Below, piece by piece: positions 8,801-15,504 of a DNA stretch of 19,704 bases. The notes below the pieces were generated by a model. It did not search any database, was not told the DNA's origin, and saw only the letters and a program-made list of their open reading frames with translations. This DNA comes from QHWT01 sp046734675 (GTDB lineage Bacteria > Acidobacteriota > Vicinamibacteria > Vicinamibacterales > 2-12-FULL-66-21), in assembly GCA_046734675.1 (NCBI GenBank), contig JBKPRU010000031.1:1-19704 (forward strand), given 5' to 3'. The number at the start of each line of letters is the position of its first letter. Position 1 is the first letter of the stretch. A program made the translations under genes and the position numbers.

Positions 8801-9779
8801 TGATGCAGTCCTCACCGTCCCGCTCGCGCTCCGCCTCCAGGAAGTCGAACGCGAGATCGACGATCTCGATCGCGGCGTCCACCTGGCTGCCCTCTTCTTC
8901 ATCCTGCTGGGCGCGGCGATCGGCCTCTCGATGGCCGAGCGTATCGCCGATCCCGTGCGCCAGCTGACGCGCGCCACAGGTCGCATCGCGCGCGGCGACT
9001 TCGATGCCCGCATCGCCCTCCGCTCGTCGGACGAACTGCGGCGGCTGATCGACGCGTTCAACGGGATGGCCGCGGAACTGAAGGCGCAACGCTCGCAGCT
9101 CGAACGCACGCATCGCATCGAGGCGTGGGCCGAAATGGCGCGCCAGGTCGCGCACGAGATCAAGAATCCACTCACGCCGATCCAGCTCTCGGCCGAGCAT
9201 CTCCGCCGCGTCCACGCCGATCGCGGGCAGCCGCTCGGACCGGTGCTCGAAGGCTGCGTCGATTCAATCCTGAACCAGGTCCGGCTGCTGCGACAGATCT
9301 CCGCGGAGTTCTCGAGCTTCGCCTCGTCGCCGACGGCGCGGCCCGCCGCCGTCGATCCGGTGCAGCTCGTACACGACGTCGTCGAACCTTATCGCGCCGG
9401 ACTCGAAGGGCGCATCGACCTGCAGAACCAGGTCGCGTCGCCGCTTCCGCAGGTGTTCGTCGATCGCACGCTCGTCAGCCGCGCGCTCGCCAACATCGTC
9501 GAAAACGCGCTGCACGCGATGCCCGGCAGCGGCCGGCTGCTGGTGACGTCCGGCGTAGATGATGGGTTCGTGACGATTCGCGTCGAGGACACGGGCGTCG
9601 GGATGGACCGCGAGGCGCTGGAGCGTGTCTTCGAGCCCTATTTCTCGACGAAGACGACCGGCACCGGCCTCGGGCTTCCGATCGCGCGCAGGAACATCGA
9701 GATCAACAACGGCACCGTGTCGGTCGCCAGCGAGAAAGGGCGCGGGACGACGGTCACGGTTCGCTTGCCGGTCGCGTAG
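5856..9779 (+). CDS. Large multi-pass NtrY-like sensor histidine kinase
   Basis: A 1307-residue membrane histidine kinase. In order: TM helix (about 20-40); extracytoplasmic segment (41-248); about eight TM helices (249-530); second soluble segment (about 535-790); two TM helices (793-815, 838-862); third soluble segment (863-1005); last TM (1006-1027); HAMP (about 1025-1080); then the kinase core. The H-box is VAHEIKNPLTPIQLSAEHL with H1100, closest to the NtrY type. The N-box is NIVENAL (N1217), the G1 box DTGVGM (1245-1250) and the G2 box GTGLGLPIA (from 1269). All catalytic boxes are intact. It autophosphorylates on His and passes phosphate to a response regulator, none of which lies adjacent; the sigma-54 activator at the left edge is a possible but distant partner. 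GTG 5856 is the only start between the upstream in-frame stop (5832) and the first TM helix. No PAS domain is obvious. Confidence 0.93.
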   Translation: MVPSTLARPTITRERTVRPFRLVAAGVAVAALVALGGTAFEIQRFGTSDAAAAERVRPRVLSDVAEQAARIQSTARAVASNASVPGRMTGDADERALFDVVRKARERANGSASPLALTIYNPAGVALAWAGRPSTLPRERGNGPAALFVTPSPLGLRLVCTEPIVASTPDRTRLGTVAVEHVLSNSSATSPISPDAEYVLSDRLAPVTLHPAGTSGAPAGPHTFVIPRPDGAPLLIASIDPDDLSAARDRVRRVVIALVAATLAVTLLLLVGPLLDRRATTRTASREIALSAATIGVVLAGTAVLWIACARVQHASWNAPLTLLFVGGAAAAIVATAVPGAARLRIALRTARRWPDDERVLFVGAQLLCGCAVAALLVAFERWLGAMVDPASVDLRHFTLHPWGGPRLAVLSGILLCHAAVMWACAVGCLTALTRWRLPRRVSGWHVTAATLWVGPTVLVAALGTGREWPVAGAAIVLAALACAVAALVAPRLVVWYRHTTVASRILALFMAFLLPALLIYPSVHFFAERATRRLIATRYAAEAMAHPQALQDRLNQALAEIDALPSLSELVSGGTPAETGMARTDNAFAMWSRSVLARERLTSDIELYDAAGALVSRFALNFPEYTGAPQKPAALSGCKWDVFGEAQQFGAQERNMLHAERNICENGRRVGAIVVHVVFDYRTLPFISSQSPYFDVFRPSDQRSEIEGAPSGDVDFTVYGWGLTAIFTTSKSVWPLDDATFARAYRSRVPFWTVLRKGDTAYNVYFANNRLAIFALGYPRPDMFEHLVRLAELTTLAAVGYVIILIGNAFFTRIARMRAATGRALLREVRASFYRKLFLAFVLASIVPVLTLALVIRAYFAGLLVDGIEGDAARTAAVAQRVIEESEAMLRRGTETAAPFADDVMVWISQVIDQDVNIFDGPELYATSERDLFASGLLPTRTPEDVYRAIMLNHLPSYVSQDVIGSVPYMIAAAPVRSSGRDAVLTVPLALRLQEVEREIDDLDRGVHLAALFFILLGAAIGLSMAERIADPVRQLTRATGRIARGDFDARIALRSSDELRRLIDAFNGMAAELKAQRSQLERTHRIEAWAEMARQVAHEIKNPLTPIQLSAEHLRRVHADRGQPLGPVLEGCVDSILNQVRLLRQISAEFSSFASSPTARPAAVDPVQLVHDVVEPYRAGLEGRIDLQNQVASPLPQVFVDRTLVSRALANIVENALHAMPGSGRLLVTSGVDDGFVTIRVEDTGVGMDREALERVFEPYFSTKTTGTGLGLPIARRNIEINNGTVSVASEKGRGTTVTVRLPVA

Positions 9780-9785
9780 CGGACG

Positions 9786-10565
9786 TCAGAGCGTGGGACC
9801 CGATGGGGGCGGCGGGACCGGGCGGCGATGTAATCGCGAGTACGCGAGTAAGACCAGAGCCGCGACCACGTACGAGTACGAGAGGACCACGAGCGCGACG
9901 CGCGGATGCGAGGCGATCAGCGCGAGCACGACCGCCGCGAGGAACAGCGCGAAGTACGAGCGGCGCCATCCGACGTCGATCGCCTTGATGCTGCGGAAGC
10001 GGATCGTGCTGACCATCAGGAACGCCGGCACGAGCACCATGGCGAGCGCCGGCGCCGCGGCGCGCGGATCCTGCAGTCCCCACGGATAGAGATACACGGT
10101 CGACGCGATCACCGAGGCCGCCGCCGGGCTTGGCATTCCCGCGAAGTAGCGCTTGTCGGTGACCGTGCTCGTCTGAATGTTGAAGCGCGCGAGGCGCATC
10201 GCCGCGGCCGCAACATAGATGAATCCAGCCGCCCATCCCAGCCGTCGCAGCGGCCACAATCCCCACGTGAACGCGAGAATCGCCGGCGCGAGCCCGAACG
10301 ACACGACGTCGGCGAGCGAGTCGAGCTCGACGCCGAACGCCGACGACGATCGCGTCAGCCGCGCAAAAAAGCCGTCGAGCGTGTCGAGGACCATCGCGAC
10401 GCCGATCAACACCGCGGCGGTGTCGAAGTCGCCGCGCGTCGAATAGACGACGCACGCGTAGCCGCAGAATAGGTTGCCGACGGTGAACAGCGACGGGAGG
10501 ATGTAGACGCCGCGCTTGAATCGCAGCGGCTGATCGTCGCGGCGGCGGCGCAGCGGCCCGAGCAT
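9786..10565 (-). CDS. pssA: CDP-diacylglycerol--serine O-phosphatidyltransferase
   Basis: A 259-residue integral membrane enzyme that condenses CDP-diacylglycerol with L-serine to phosphatidylserine, releasing CMP. The CDP-alcohol phosphotransferase signature is complete: D61-x2-D64-G65-x2-A68-R69-x8-G78-x3-D82-x3-D86, supplying the metal and substrate Asp residues. The N-terminal LPSLFTVGNLFCGY segment and about six to seven further hydrophobic helices fit the type II (Bacillus/alphaproteobacterial-like) PssA family in length and layout. The open frame continues upstream to 10955, but only inside psd. ATG 10565 shares one base with the psd stop (TGATG), so the pair is translationally coupled and consecutive in phosphatidylethanolamine synthesis. 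The C-terminus is Pro-rich (RRPVPPPPSGPTL) and ends 6 bp from the convergent histidine kinase stop. Confidence 0.95.
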   Translation of the reverse strand: MLGPLRRRRDDQPLRFKRGVYILPSLFTVGNLFCGYACVVYSTRGDFDTAAVLIGVAMVLDTLDGFFARLTRSSSAFGVELDSLADVVSFGLAPAILAFTWGLWPLRRLGWAAGFIYVAAAAMRLARFNIQTSTVTDKRYFAGMPSPAAASVIASTVYLYPWGLQDPRAAAPALAMVLVPAFLMVSTIRFRSIKAIDVGWRRSYFALFLAAVVLALIASHPRVALVVLSYSYVVAALVLLAYSRLHRRPVPPPPSGPTL

Positions 10566-11197
10566 CAGTCGGGCACGTGCAGGCGCGCGAGCACCGTTTC
10601 GCCCGCGACCACGTGCTGGCCGACCCGCACCAGCAGCTCCGCGTCCGGCGGAAGGAAGACGTCCATCCGCGACCCGAATTTCATCAGGCCGATGCGCTCG
10701 CCGCGTTCGAGGCGCTGCCCTTCGGACACGCGGCAGACAATCCGCCGCGCGAGCGCGCCGACGATTTGACGGACGACGACCTGCCGTCCCCGACTCTCGA
10801 TCCAGAGCTCGTTCAGCTCGTTCAGGCTCGCTTCGTGTTTGTACGCGGGGAGGAACGAGCCCGGGCGGTACTCGATCTTCGTGATCCGTCCTTCGACCGG
10901 CGTGCGATTGATGTGCACGTCCATCGGCGACAGAAAAATCGTGATCTGCTGCCACTCGCCGGGCGGCGCCCAGCGATGATCCGTCGGGCCGGCAATCATG
11001 ACCTTGCCGTCGGCCGGAGACACGACGAGATCAGGCGCGGTCGGCACCTCGCGCTCGGGATCGCGGAAGAAGAAACAGAAGAAGCCGCCGAGGGCGGCGA
11101 AGGCGGCGGCCCACCCGTAACGCCTGGTGGCGGCGAGCGCCGTGGCGGGCACGAGCGCGGCCGCGATGAACGGGACCCCTGCCTTATCGATGTGCAT
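10565..11197 (-). CDS. psd: Phosphatidylserine decarboxylase proenzyme (PSD-A type)
   Basis: A 210-residue pyruvoyl enzyme that decarboxylates phosphatidylserine to phosphatidylethanolamine at the membrane. Two hydrophobic N-terminal helices (about 8-24 and 28-44) are followed by FFRDPER, SPADGK (60-65, with the Asp involved in self-processing), LSPMDVHINRTP (89-100, conserved His95) and MKFGSRMDVFLP (172-183). Self-cleavage at Gly175-Ser176 would give the beta chain and the pyruvoyl-bearing alpha chain. The short length and FGS site fit the archaeal/short bacterial PSD-A class rather than the E. coli-like LGST class of about 300 residues. I chose ATG 11197: an upstream in-frame TTG (11224) lies inside the T-run of the terminator of the preceding gene. 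No clear Shine-Dalgarno is seen. First gene of the psd-pssA unit. Confidence 0.95.
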   Translation of the reverse strand: MHIDKAGVPFIAAALVPATALAATRRYGWAAAFAALGGFFCFFFRDPEREVPTAPDLVVSPADGKVMIAGPTDHRWAPPGEWQQITIFLSPMDVHINRTPVEGRITKIEYRPGSFLPAYKHEASLNELNELWIESRGRQVVVRQIVGALARRIVCRVSEGQRLERGERIGLMKFGSRMDVFLPPDAELLVRVGQHVVAGETVLARLHVPD

Positions 11198-11218
11198 GAA
11201 TCGGCGACGACGTGGCGC

Positions 11219-11252
11219 AAACAAAAGGGGCCGGGAGGCAGTCTCCCGGCCC
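11219..11252 (-). terminator. Intrinsic terminator after the tsaB-rimI-DUF465 block
   Basis: On the minus strand, GGGCCGGGAG (11252-11243) and CTCCCGGCCC (11237-11228) form a perfect 10-bp GC-rich stem with a 5-nt loop, followed at once by CTTTTGTTTG (11227-11218). Stem plus T-run is a textbook Rho-independent terminator. It sits 27 bp after the stop of the DUF465-like gene and about 22 bp before the psd ATG, so it separates the two minus-strand units. The plus strand has no T-run, so it is unidirectional. Confidence 0.88.
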
Positions 11253-11261
11253 TCTGGAACC

Positions 11262-11275
11262 GGCGGCCGGCCGCC
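11262..11275. repeat. 14-bp perfect palindrome GGCGGCCGGCCGCC
   Basis: A perfectly self-complementary GGCGGCCGGCCGCC lies in the short 3' region between the DUF465-like stop and the terminator hairpin. It may only stabilise the 3' end of the transcript, or be a chance product of the high GC content. No function is assigned. Confidence 0.5.
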
Positions 11276-11278
11276 CCG

Positions 11279-11521
11279 TCAGCCTCGCGCGTGCGTCGGC
11301 TCGTGGCGGTGATGGCGCAGAATATTTTCCATCTGGTCCTTCAGATGTAGTTTCTTTTTCTTGAGGGTAACTTCTTCGAGCTGTTCAGGTTGGGATAGAT
11401 ACGGGCGGGTCGCGAGGTTGTGGATCTTCTCATCGAGATCGTGATGCTGCGTTGCGAGCTGGCGGAACTGATCGTCGCTTTGCAGCAGCCTCTGCTTCAG
11501 CTCTTCGAAGTCTATCGGCAT
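11279..11521 (-). CDS. Small coiled-coil protein, DUF465 (YdcH)-like
   Basis: An 80-residue, highly charged, helical protein. The N-terminal half (FEELKQRLLQSDDQFRQL) and the basic EEVTLKKKKLHLKDQMENIL stretch resemble DUF465/YdcH-family proteins, which share the pattern of a short helical hairpin ending in LKK(K/R)KLxLKDxM; biochemical function is unknown for the family. ATG 11521 is preceded at 5 nt by AAGGAGG (11527-11533 on the minus strand), the only near-perfect Shine-Dalgarno I see in the window. This suggests strong, independent translation compared with its neighbours. It lies 51 bp after rimI on the same strand and just before the terminator, so it is the last gene of that transcript, possibly with its own promoter in the AT-richer gap. 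Confidence 0.85.
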   Translation of the reverse strand: MPIDFEELKQRLLQSDDQFRQLATQHHDLDEKIHNLATRPYLSQPEQLEEVTLKKKKLHLKDQMENILRHHRHEPTHARG

Positions 11522-11526
11522 TGCCG

Positions 11527-11533
11527 CCTCCTT
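11527..11533 (-). promoter_or_regulatory. Near-consensus Shine-Dalgarno of the DUF465-like gene
   Basis: AAGGAGG on the minus strand, 5 nt before ATG 11521, fixes that start. It stands out because the other genes here have weak or no recognisable Shine-Dalgarno sequence. Confidence 0.85.
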
Positions 11534-11572
11534 GCTGGAAGGACCCTACTCAACATTCATGAAAATACGGTA

Positions 11573-12025
11573 CTACAGATTCAAGCCGTCGCGCCACAAA
11601 ATGAGGGCGTCCTCCTCCGGCTGGCTGTAGTAGCGGGGCCGGGTTGCCGCGACGCGGAATCCGAGCCGCTCGTACAACGCCAGCGCTGCGGCGTTCGACG
11701 CCCGCACTTCGAGCGTGGCACGGATGGCACGCCGTGACGCCGCCTCAGCCATGACGTGCCGGAGCAGGCGCGTGGCATGGCCTCGGCGACGCTCGGCCGG
11801 CGCCACGGCCAGCGTGTTGATGTGCAGTTCTTCGAACACGATCCAACAGACGCAGAACGCCATGATTTGGCCGTCGTCACCGCGCAGCACGTAGACGAAG
11901 GTGACGTCGGAGTTGTGCAGCTCCCATTGGAGCGTTTCACGCGACCACGGGTTCGTGAACGACTCGGCCTCCAGTGCGACGATCGCGTCGAGGTCGCGCT
12001 CGTCGGTCACGCGTTCGATGCGCAC
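11573..12025 (-). CDS. rimI: Ribosomal protein S18-alanine N-acetyltransferase (GNAT family)
   Basis: A 150-residue GNAT acetyltransferase, the usual length for RimI, which acetylates the N-terminal Ala of ribosomal protein S18 using acetyl-CoA. Family features are the N-terminal ALEAESFTNPWSRETLQWEL (17-36), beta-4 HINTLAVAPAERRRGHATRLL with the acetyl-CoA pyrophosphate loop R-R-G-H-A, and the C-terminal LEVRASNAAALALYERLGF with the conserved Asn and Tyr. The residues PRYYSQPEEDALIL match the RimI C-terminus. The start is GTG at 12025, one base after the tsaB stop, so translation is probably coupled. The tsaB-rimI pairing is common in bacteria and supports the assignment over a generic GNAT. 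Stop is TAG at 11575-11573. Confidence 0.92.
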   Translation of the reverse strand: MRIERVTDERDLDAIVALEAESFTNPWSRETLQWELHNSDVTFVYVLRGDDGQIMAFCVCWIVFEELHINTLAVAPAERRRGHATRLLRHVMAEAASRRAIRATLEVRASNAAALALYERLGFRVAATRPRYYSQPEEDALILWRDGLNL

Positions 12026-12026
12026 G

Positions 12027-12737
12027 TCACTCCCGCGGTATCTCGACGGCGCGCTTGCGGTCGCGCGCCAGCTCGGCGTCGGGACGCCGCACGTAGAGCG
12101 GCACGATCGCGTGCGGGTGCACGGCCCGCGACGCGGGCGCCGCGGCGATTTCTGCCATGGCCCCCGCGAGGAGCGGCGCCTCGGCGTCGATGATCGCGCG
12201 CTCGCCCAGCGCGGCGCGGATCACTGGCGCATATCGCACCGCGCCATCACCGGTGAAGCGCACTTGAGGACATGCGTCGAGCGCCGGCCTCCACGCCTCG
12301 ATCGTGGTATCGGGCGGGAGCGACGACGGAGGCTGCAGCACGGCGACGCCGTCGCGGGCGAAGAGCGTTGCGTAGACTTCGCCGCGGTGCGCGTCGACCC
12401 ATGCGGCAATCGCCGGCCCGCTGGTGCGGACGCGCCACGCCAGCGCGTCGAAGGTCGACACCGGCACGACGAGTTTCTGTGCGGCGAACGCGAGCCCCTG
12501 GATCGTCGCGATGCCGACGCGCAGTCCGGTGAACGAGCCGGGGCCGATCGCGACGGCGAACCGATCGATCGACGCGAGCGTGACGCGCGCGTCATCGAGC
12601 AGCGTCATCAGCTCCGCCGGTAGCCGCTCGCCATGCGTGCGCGAGGGATCGCCGCCGCGTTCGAGCAGGACGCGGCCGTTCTCGGCGACGGCGGCGCTGC
12701 CGACCGCCGACGAGGTGTCGAGCGCGAAAATTCGCAT
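12027..12737 (-). CDS. tsaB: tRNA threonylcarbamoyladenosine biosynthesis protein TsaB
   Basis: A 236-residue ASKHA-fold protein. TsaB dimerises with TsaD and, with TsaE, transfers threonylcarbamoyl to A37 of ANN-decoding tRNAs (t6A); TsaB itself is structural rather than catalytic. Diagnostic are the N-terminal MRIFALDTSSAVGSAAV, the HGERLPAELMTLLDDA segment, and AIGPGSFTGLRVGIATIQGLA (about 63-83), the TsaB hallmark. A later WVDAHRGEVYATLF segment also fits. The ATG at 12737 gives the canonical MRIFALDT start. The frame remains open to a GTG at 12770, but that extension covers the promoter-like AT patch shared with mutS. A -10-like TATAAC lies 12 nt upstream. First gene of tsaB-rimI-DUF465; divergent from mutS. 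Confidence 0.93.
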   Translation of the reverse strand: MRIFALDTSSAVGSAAVAENGRVLLERGGDPSRTHGERLPAELMTLLDDARVTLASIDRFAVAIGPGSFTGLRVGIATIQGLAFAAQKLVVPVSTFDALAWRVRTSGPAIAAWVDAHRGEVYATLFARDGVAVLQPPSSLPPDTTIEAWRPALDACPQVRFTGDGAVRYAPVIRAALGERAIIDAEAPLLAGAMAEIAAAPASRAVHPHAIVPLYVRRPDAELARDRKRAVEIPRE

Positions 12738-12749
12738 CGTCGGTCGAAT

Positions 12750-12757
12750 GTTATACT
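12750..12757. promoter_or_regulatory. Overlapping divergent -10 elements between tsaB and mutS
   Basis: The bases GTTATACT hold two -10-like hexamers: TATACT on the plus strand (12752-12757, five of six matches) and TATAAC on the minus strand (12755-12750, five of six). They lie in the only AT-rich spot of the 38-bp divergent gap, so transcripts for mutS (start near 12764) and tsaB (start near 12743) would use the same few bases in opposite directions, with leaders of only about 6-12 nt. No good -35 is visible on either strand. Confidence 0.4.
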
Positions 12758-12775
12758 CGCGTGCACCCACCCCGC

Positions 12776-15424
12776 ATGTCGTCCCCGTCTGTGACTCCCG
12801 GGCCGCCGGTCGGCGCGACGCCGGCCATGCGTCAGTACTTCGAAGCCAAGCGGCAGTACCGTGACGCGATCGTGTTTTTCCGGATGGGCGACTTCTACGA
12901 GATGTTCTATGAGGATGCGCTGACCGCGGCGCGCGCCCTCGAGCTGACGCTCACTTCGCGATCGAAGGACGCGGCGGGCGGCGCGATCCCGATGTGCGGC
13001 GTGCCGTTCCACGCCGCCGACGGCTACATCGCGCGCCTCGTGCGCAAAGGATTCCGCGTCGCCGTCTGCGAGCAGGTCGAAGACCCGAAAAAAGCCAAGG
13101 GCCTCGTCCGGCGCGAAGTCGTGCGAGTGGTCTCGCCCGGCACGCTCACGGACGCGGGGTATCTGGAGGCGCGCGAGCCCGCGTTTCTCATGGCGCTGGC
13201 ACCGGCGCACCCCGCCCCGGGATTCGGTGCTGCCCTCCTCGATCTGTCGACGGGCGAATTCACCGTCGCCGAATATCTCGGTCACGATAGCCGCGAAGCG
13301 CTCGCCGACGAGCTCGCCGTCTTGCGTCCGCGCGAGATCGTCGCGCCCGTGGGGTTCGACGTTGCCGGCGAGGTCCTGACCGCGGCGCGCATCGATGCGC
13401 GCATCACGACCGCAGAGCCGTGGACGTTCGAGTACGAGTCGGCGCGGGGCACGGTGCTCGCGCAGATGCGCGCGCAGACGCTGCAAGGCTTCGGCCTCGA
13501 GACGCGGCATGCCGCCGTCTGCGCCGCCGGCGCGCTCGTGCAATACCTGCGCGACACGCAGAAGGCCGATCTCGCGCACGTGCGCGACCTCTCGTTCCGC
13601 ACCGGCGCCGACGGGATGCTCATCGATCCGACGACGCTGCGGAACCTCGAGGTGATCGAGTCGAGCGAGGGAGGACGCGCCGGATCGCTGCTGCACGAGA
13701 TCGACCGGACGATCACGCCGATGGGCGGGCGGCTGCTGCGGGCGTGGCTGCTCCGTCCGCTGATTGTCATCGAGCGGATCCAGGATCGGCTCGACGCGGT
13801 CGAAGACTTTGCGTTCCGCAGCACGGCACGCGTGAAGCTGCGCGAGACGTTCAAGACGGTGCACGACATCGAACGGCTCGTCGCGCGCGCGGCGCTCGGC
13901 ACCGCCGGCCCGCGCGACCTCGTGTCGCTGCGCCAGTCGATTGCCGCGGTGCCGCGCGTGCGGATGGTGCTCGAGGAGTTCCAGTCGCCGCTGGTCAAGA
14001 GCCTGGTCGCCGAGCTCGACGATCTGGCGGACGTTCGCGACGAGCTCGATCGCACGCTCCTCGACGAGCCGCCGCTGGTCGCGCGCGACGGCGGGGTCGT
14101 CCGCGACGGCATCGATCCCGAGCTCGACGATCTGCGAGGCATCAGCCGGTCAGGCAAGCAGCGGATCGCGGAGATGGAAGATGCCGAACGCACGCGCACC
14201 GGCATCTCGTCGCTGAAGATCCGCTACAACCGCGTGTTCGGCTACTACATCGAGGTGTCGAAGTCGAACCTCGCCAGCGTGCCGAACGACTACCACCGCA
14301 AGCAGACGATCGCCGGCGGCGAGCGATTCATCACGCCGGGATTGAAGGAGTACGAAGAAAAGGTCCTCGGGGCAGACGAGCGCATCGTCGAGCGCGAGGT
14401 GGAGATCTTCGAGGCGCTCCGCGCCCGGGTTGCGGCGGAGGCGCCGCGCATCCAGGACACGGCCCGCGGCCTGGCGGCACTCGACGTGCTGGCGTCGCTC
14501 GCCGAGACCTCCGCTGTCCAGAACTACACGAAGCCGTTGATGCACGGCGGCGACGAGCTGATCGCGACCGACGCGCGGCACCCCGTCGTCGAACGGCACG
14601 TGCCCGACGCGTTCGTGCCGAACGACGTCACGCTCGACGGCACCGATCATCAGGTCATCATCCTCACTGGCCCGAACATGGGCGGTAAGTCGACGTACCT
14701 GCGGCAGTGCGCGCTCCTCTGTCTGATGGCGCAGGCCGGCTCGTTCGTTCCCGCGCGCACCGCCAAGCTGCCGATCGTCGATCGGTTGTTCGCGCGCGTC
14801 GGCGCGTCCGACAACATCGCGCGCGGACAATCGACGTTCATGGTGGAGATGCAGGAGACCGCGAACATCCTCCACATGGCCACCTCGCGCAGCCTCGTCA
14901 TCCTCGACGAAATTGGCCGCGGCACGGCGACCTTCGACGGCCTGAGCCTGGCGTGGGCGGTCGCCGAACATCTCGCGTCGAACCCCAAGGCGCGGCCCAA
15001 GACGATTTTCGCGACCCACTACCACGAGCTGACGGATCTCGCCGACGCGCTTTCCTCGGTCGCCAACTTTCACGTCGTGGTCCGCGAGTGGAAAGACGAC
15101 CTGGTGCTGCTCCGCAAGGTGGTGCCGGGGCGCGCGGATCGCAGCTATGGCATCCAGGTCGCACGGCTCGCAGGTCTCCCGCCGGCCGTGGTCGCGCGCG
15201 CGCGCGAGATTCTGGCGGGCCTCGAGCACGACGAGCTGTCGCGCGGCGGCCGGCCGTCGCTGAGCGGCGCTCCCCGCGACACGCAGCAGCAGCTCGGCCT
15301 CTTCCACGCCACCCCAGACGACGATCCGATCCGCCGGCGCCTGCGCGACCTCGACGTCAATCAGCTCACGCCGCTCCAGGCGCTGACGTTGCTGGCGGAG
15401 CTGAAGGATCAAGCCGGCGACTGA
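12776..15424 (+). CDS. mutS: DNA mismatch repair protein MutS
   Basis: An 882-residue MutS ATPase that binds mismatches and small loops and recruits MutL. The mismatch-reading Phe-x-Glu is present in the N-terminal FRMGDFYEMF (F40, E42), followed by the ALTLTSR-type segment and PMCGVPFHA. The core and clamp carry YNRVFGYYIEVSKSN and ERFITPGLKEYE. The ATPase has Walker A GPNMGGKST (632-640), Walker B LVILDEIGRGT (D711, E712), the STFMVEM signature segment and ATHYHEL. The C-terminus carries a probable helix-turn-helix for dimerisation and ends with LTPLQALTLLAELK. Length is normal. I prefer ATG 12776; an in-frame GTG at 12761 adds five residues but starts upstream of the expected transcript start. 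No Shine-Dalgarno is evident. No mutL is adjacent. Confidence 0.97.
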   Translation: MSSPSVTPGPPVGATPAMRQYFEAKRQYRDAIVFFRMGDFYEMFYEDALTAARALELTLTSRSKDAAGGAIPMCGVPFHAADGYIARLVRKGFRVAVCEQVEDPKKAKGLVRREVVRVVSPGTLTDAGYLEAREPAFLMALAPAHPAPGFGAALLDLSTGEFTVAEYLGHDSREALADELAVLRPREIVAPVGFDVAGEVLTAARIDARITTAEPWTFEYESARGTVLAQMRAQTLQGFGLETRHAAVCAAGALVQYLRDTQKADLAHVRDLSFRTGADGMLIDPTTLRNLEVIESSEGGRAGSLLHEIDRTITPMGGRLLRAWLLRPLIVIERIQDRLDAVEDFAFRSTARVKLRETFKTVHDIERLVARAALGTAGPRDLVSLRQSIAAVPRVRMVLEEFQSPLVKSLVAELDDLADVRDELDRTLLDEPPLVARDGGVVRDGIDPELDDLRGISRSGKQRIAEMEDAERTRTGISSLKIRYNRVFGYYIEVSKSNLASVPNDYHRKQTIAGGERFITPGLKEYEEKVLGADERIVEREVEIFEALRARVAAEAPRIQDTARGLAALDVLASLAETSAVQNYTKPLMHGGDELIATDARHPVVERHVPDAFVPNDVTLDGTDHQVIILTGPNMGGKSTYLRQCALLCLMAQAGSFVPARTAKLPIVDRLFARVGASDNIARGQSTFMVEMQETANILHMATSRSLVILDEIGRGTATFDGLSLAWAVAEHLASNPKARPKTIFATHYHELTDLADALSSVANFHVVVREWKDDLVLLRKVVPGRADRSYGIQVARLAGLPPAVVARAREILAGLEHDELSRGGRPSLSGAPRDTQQQLGLFHATPDDDPIRRRLRDLDVNQLTPLQALTLLAELKDQAGD

Positions 15425-15432
15425 CACTGATC

Positions 15433-15496
15433 ACGGCCGACGGCAATGAGTGTTTCTTCGTGGCCTTTGTGAGCTTCGTGACGAGCCGTCGGCCGT
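15433..15496. repeat. Inverted-repeat element with internal 9-bp tandem repeats (mutS/protease gap)
   Basis: A perfect 12-bp inverted repeat, ACGGCCGACGGC (15433-15444) and GCCGTCGGCCGT (15485-15496), encloses 40 bases. The enclosed part contains three tandem 9-mers: CTTCGTGGC (15456), CTTTGTGAG (15465), CTTCGTGAC (15474-15482). It fills the gap between the mutS stop and the GTG start of the next gene, so it could act as a hairpin in the mutS 3' end or the next gene's leader. The shape (short terminal inverted repeats around a low-complexity centre) resembles small dispersed intergenic repeats; copy number elsewhere cannot be seen from here. Confidence 0.7.
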
Positions 15497-15504
15497 CGGT
15501 GTGT

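Noticed and set aside
10566..10955. Upstream extension of the pssA frame
   Set aside because: It lies inside psd in a different frame; family homology starts at about the ATG at 10565.
14150..15427. A 425-codon minus-strand open frame opposite mutS
   Set aside because: Antisense to the MutS ATPase domain, with no domain or start signal; a composition artefact.
15445..15484. CRISPR-like array
   Set aside because: The repeat unit is only 9 bp, directly tandem, with no spacers and no cas genes nearby.
15433..15496. Intrinsic terminator of mutS
   Set aside because: The 12-bp stem is good but the 40-nt loop is long and no T-run follows, so it does not meet the pattern of a Rho-independent terminator.
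14707..15504. Extension of the protease-barrel frame upstream into mutS
   Set aside because: The extension is an out-of-frame, Arg-rich reading of mutS. The true start is set by the signal peptide beginning at GTG 15499 or 15505.
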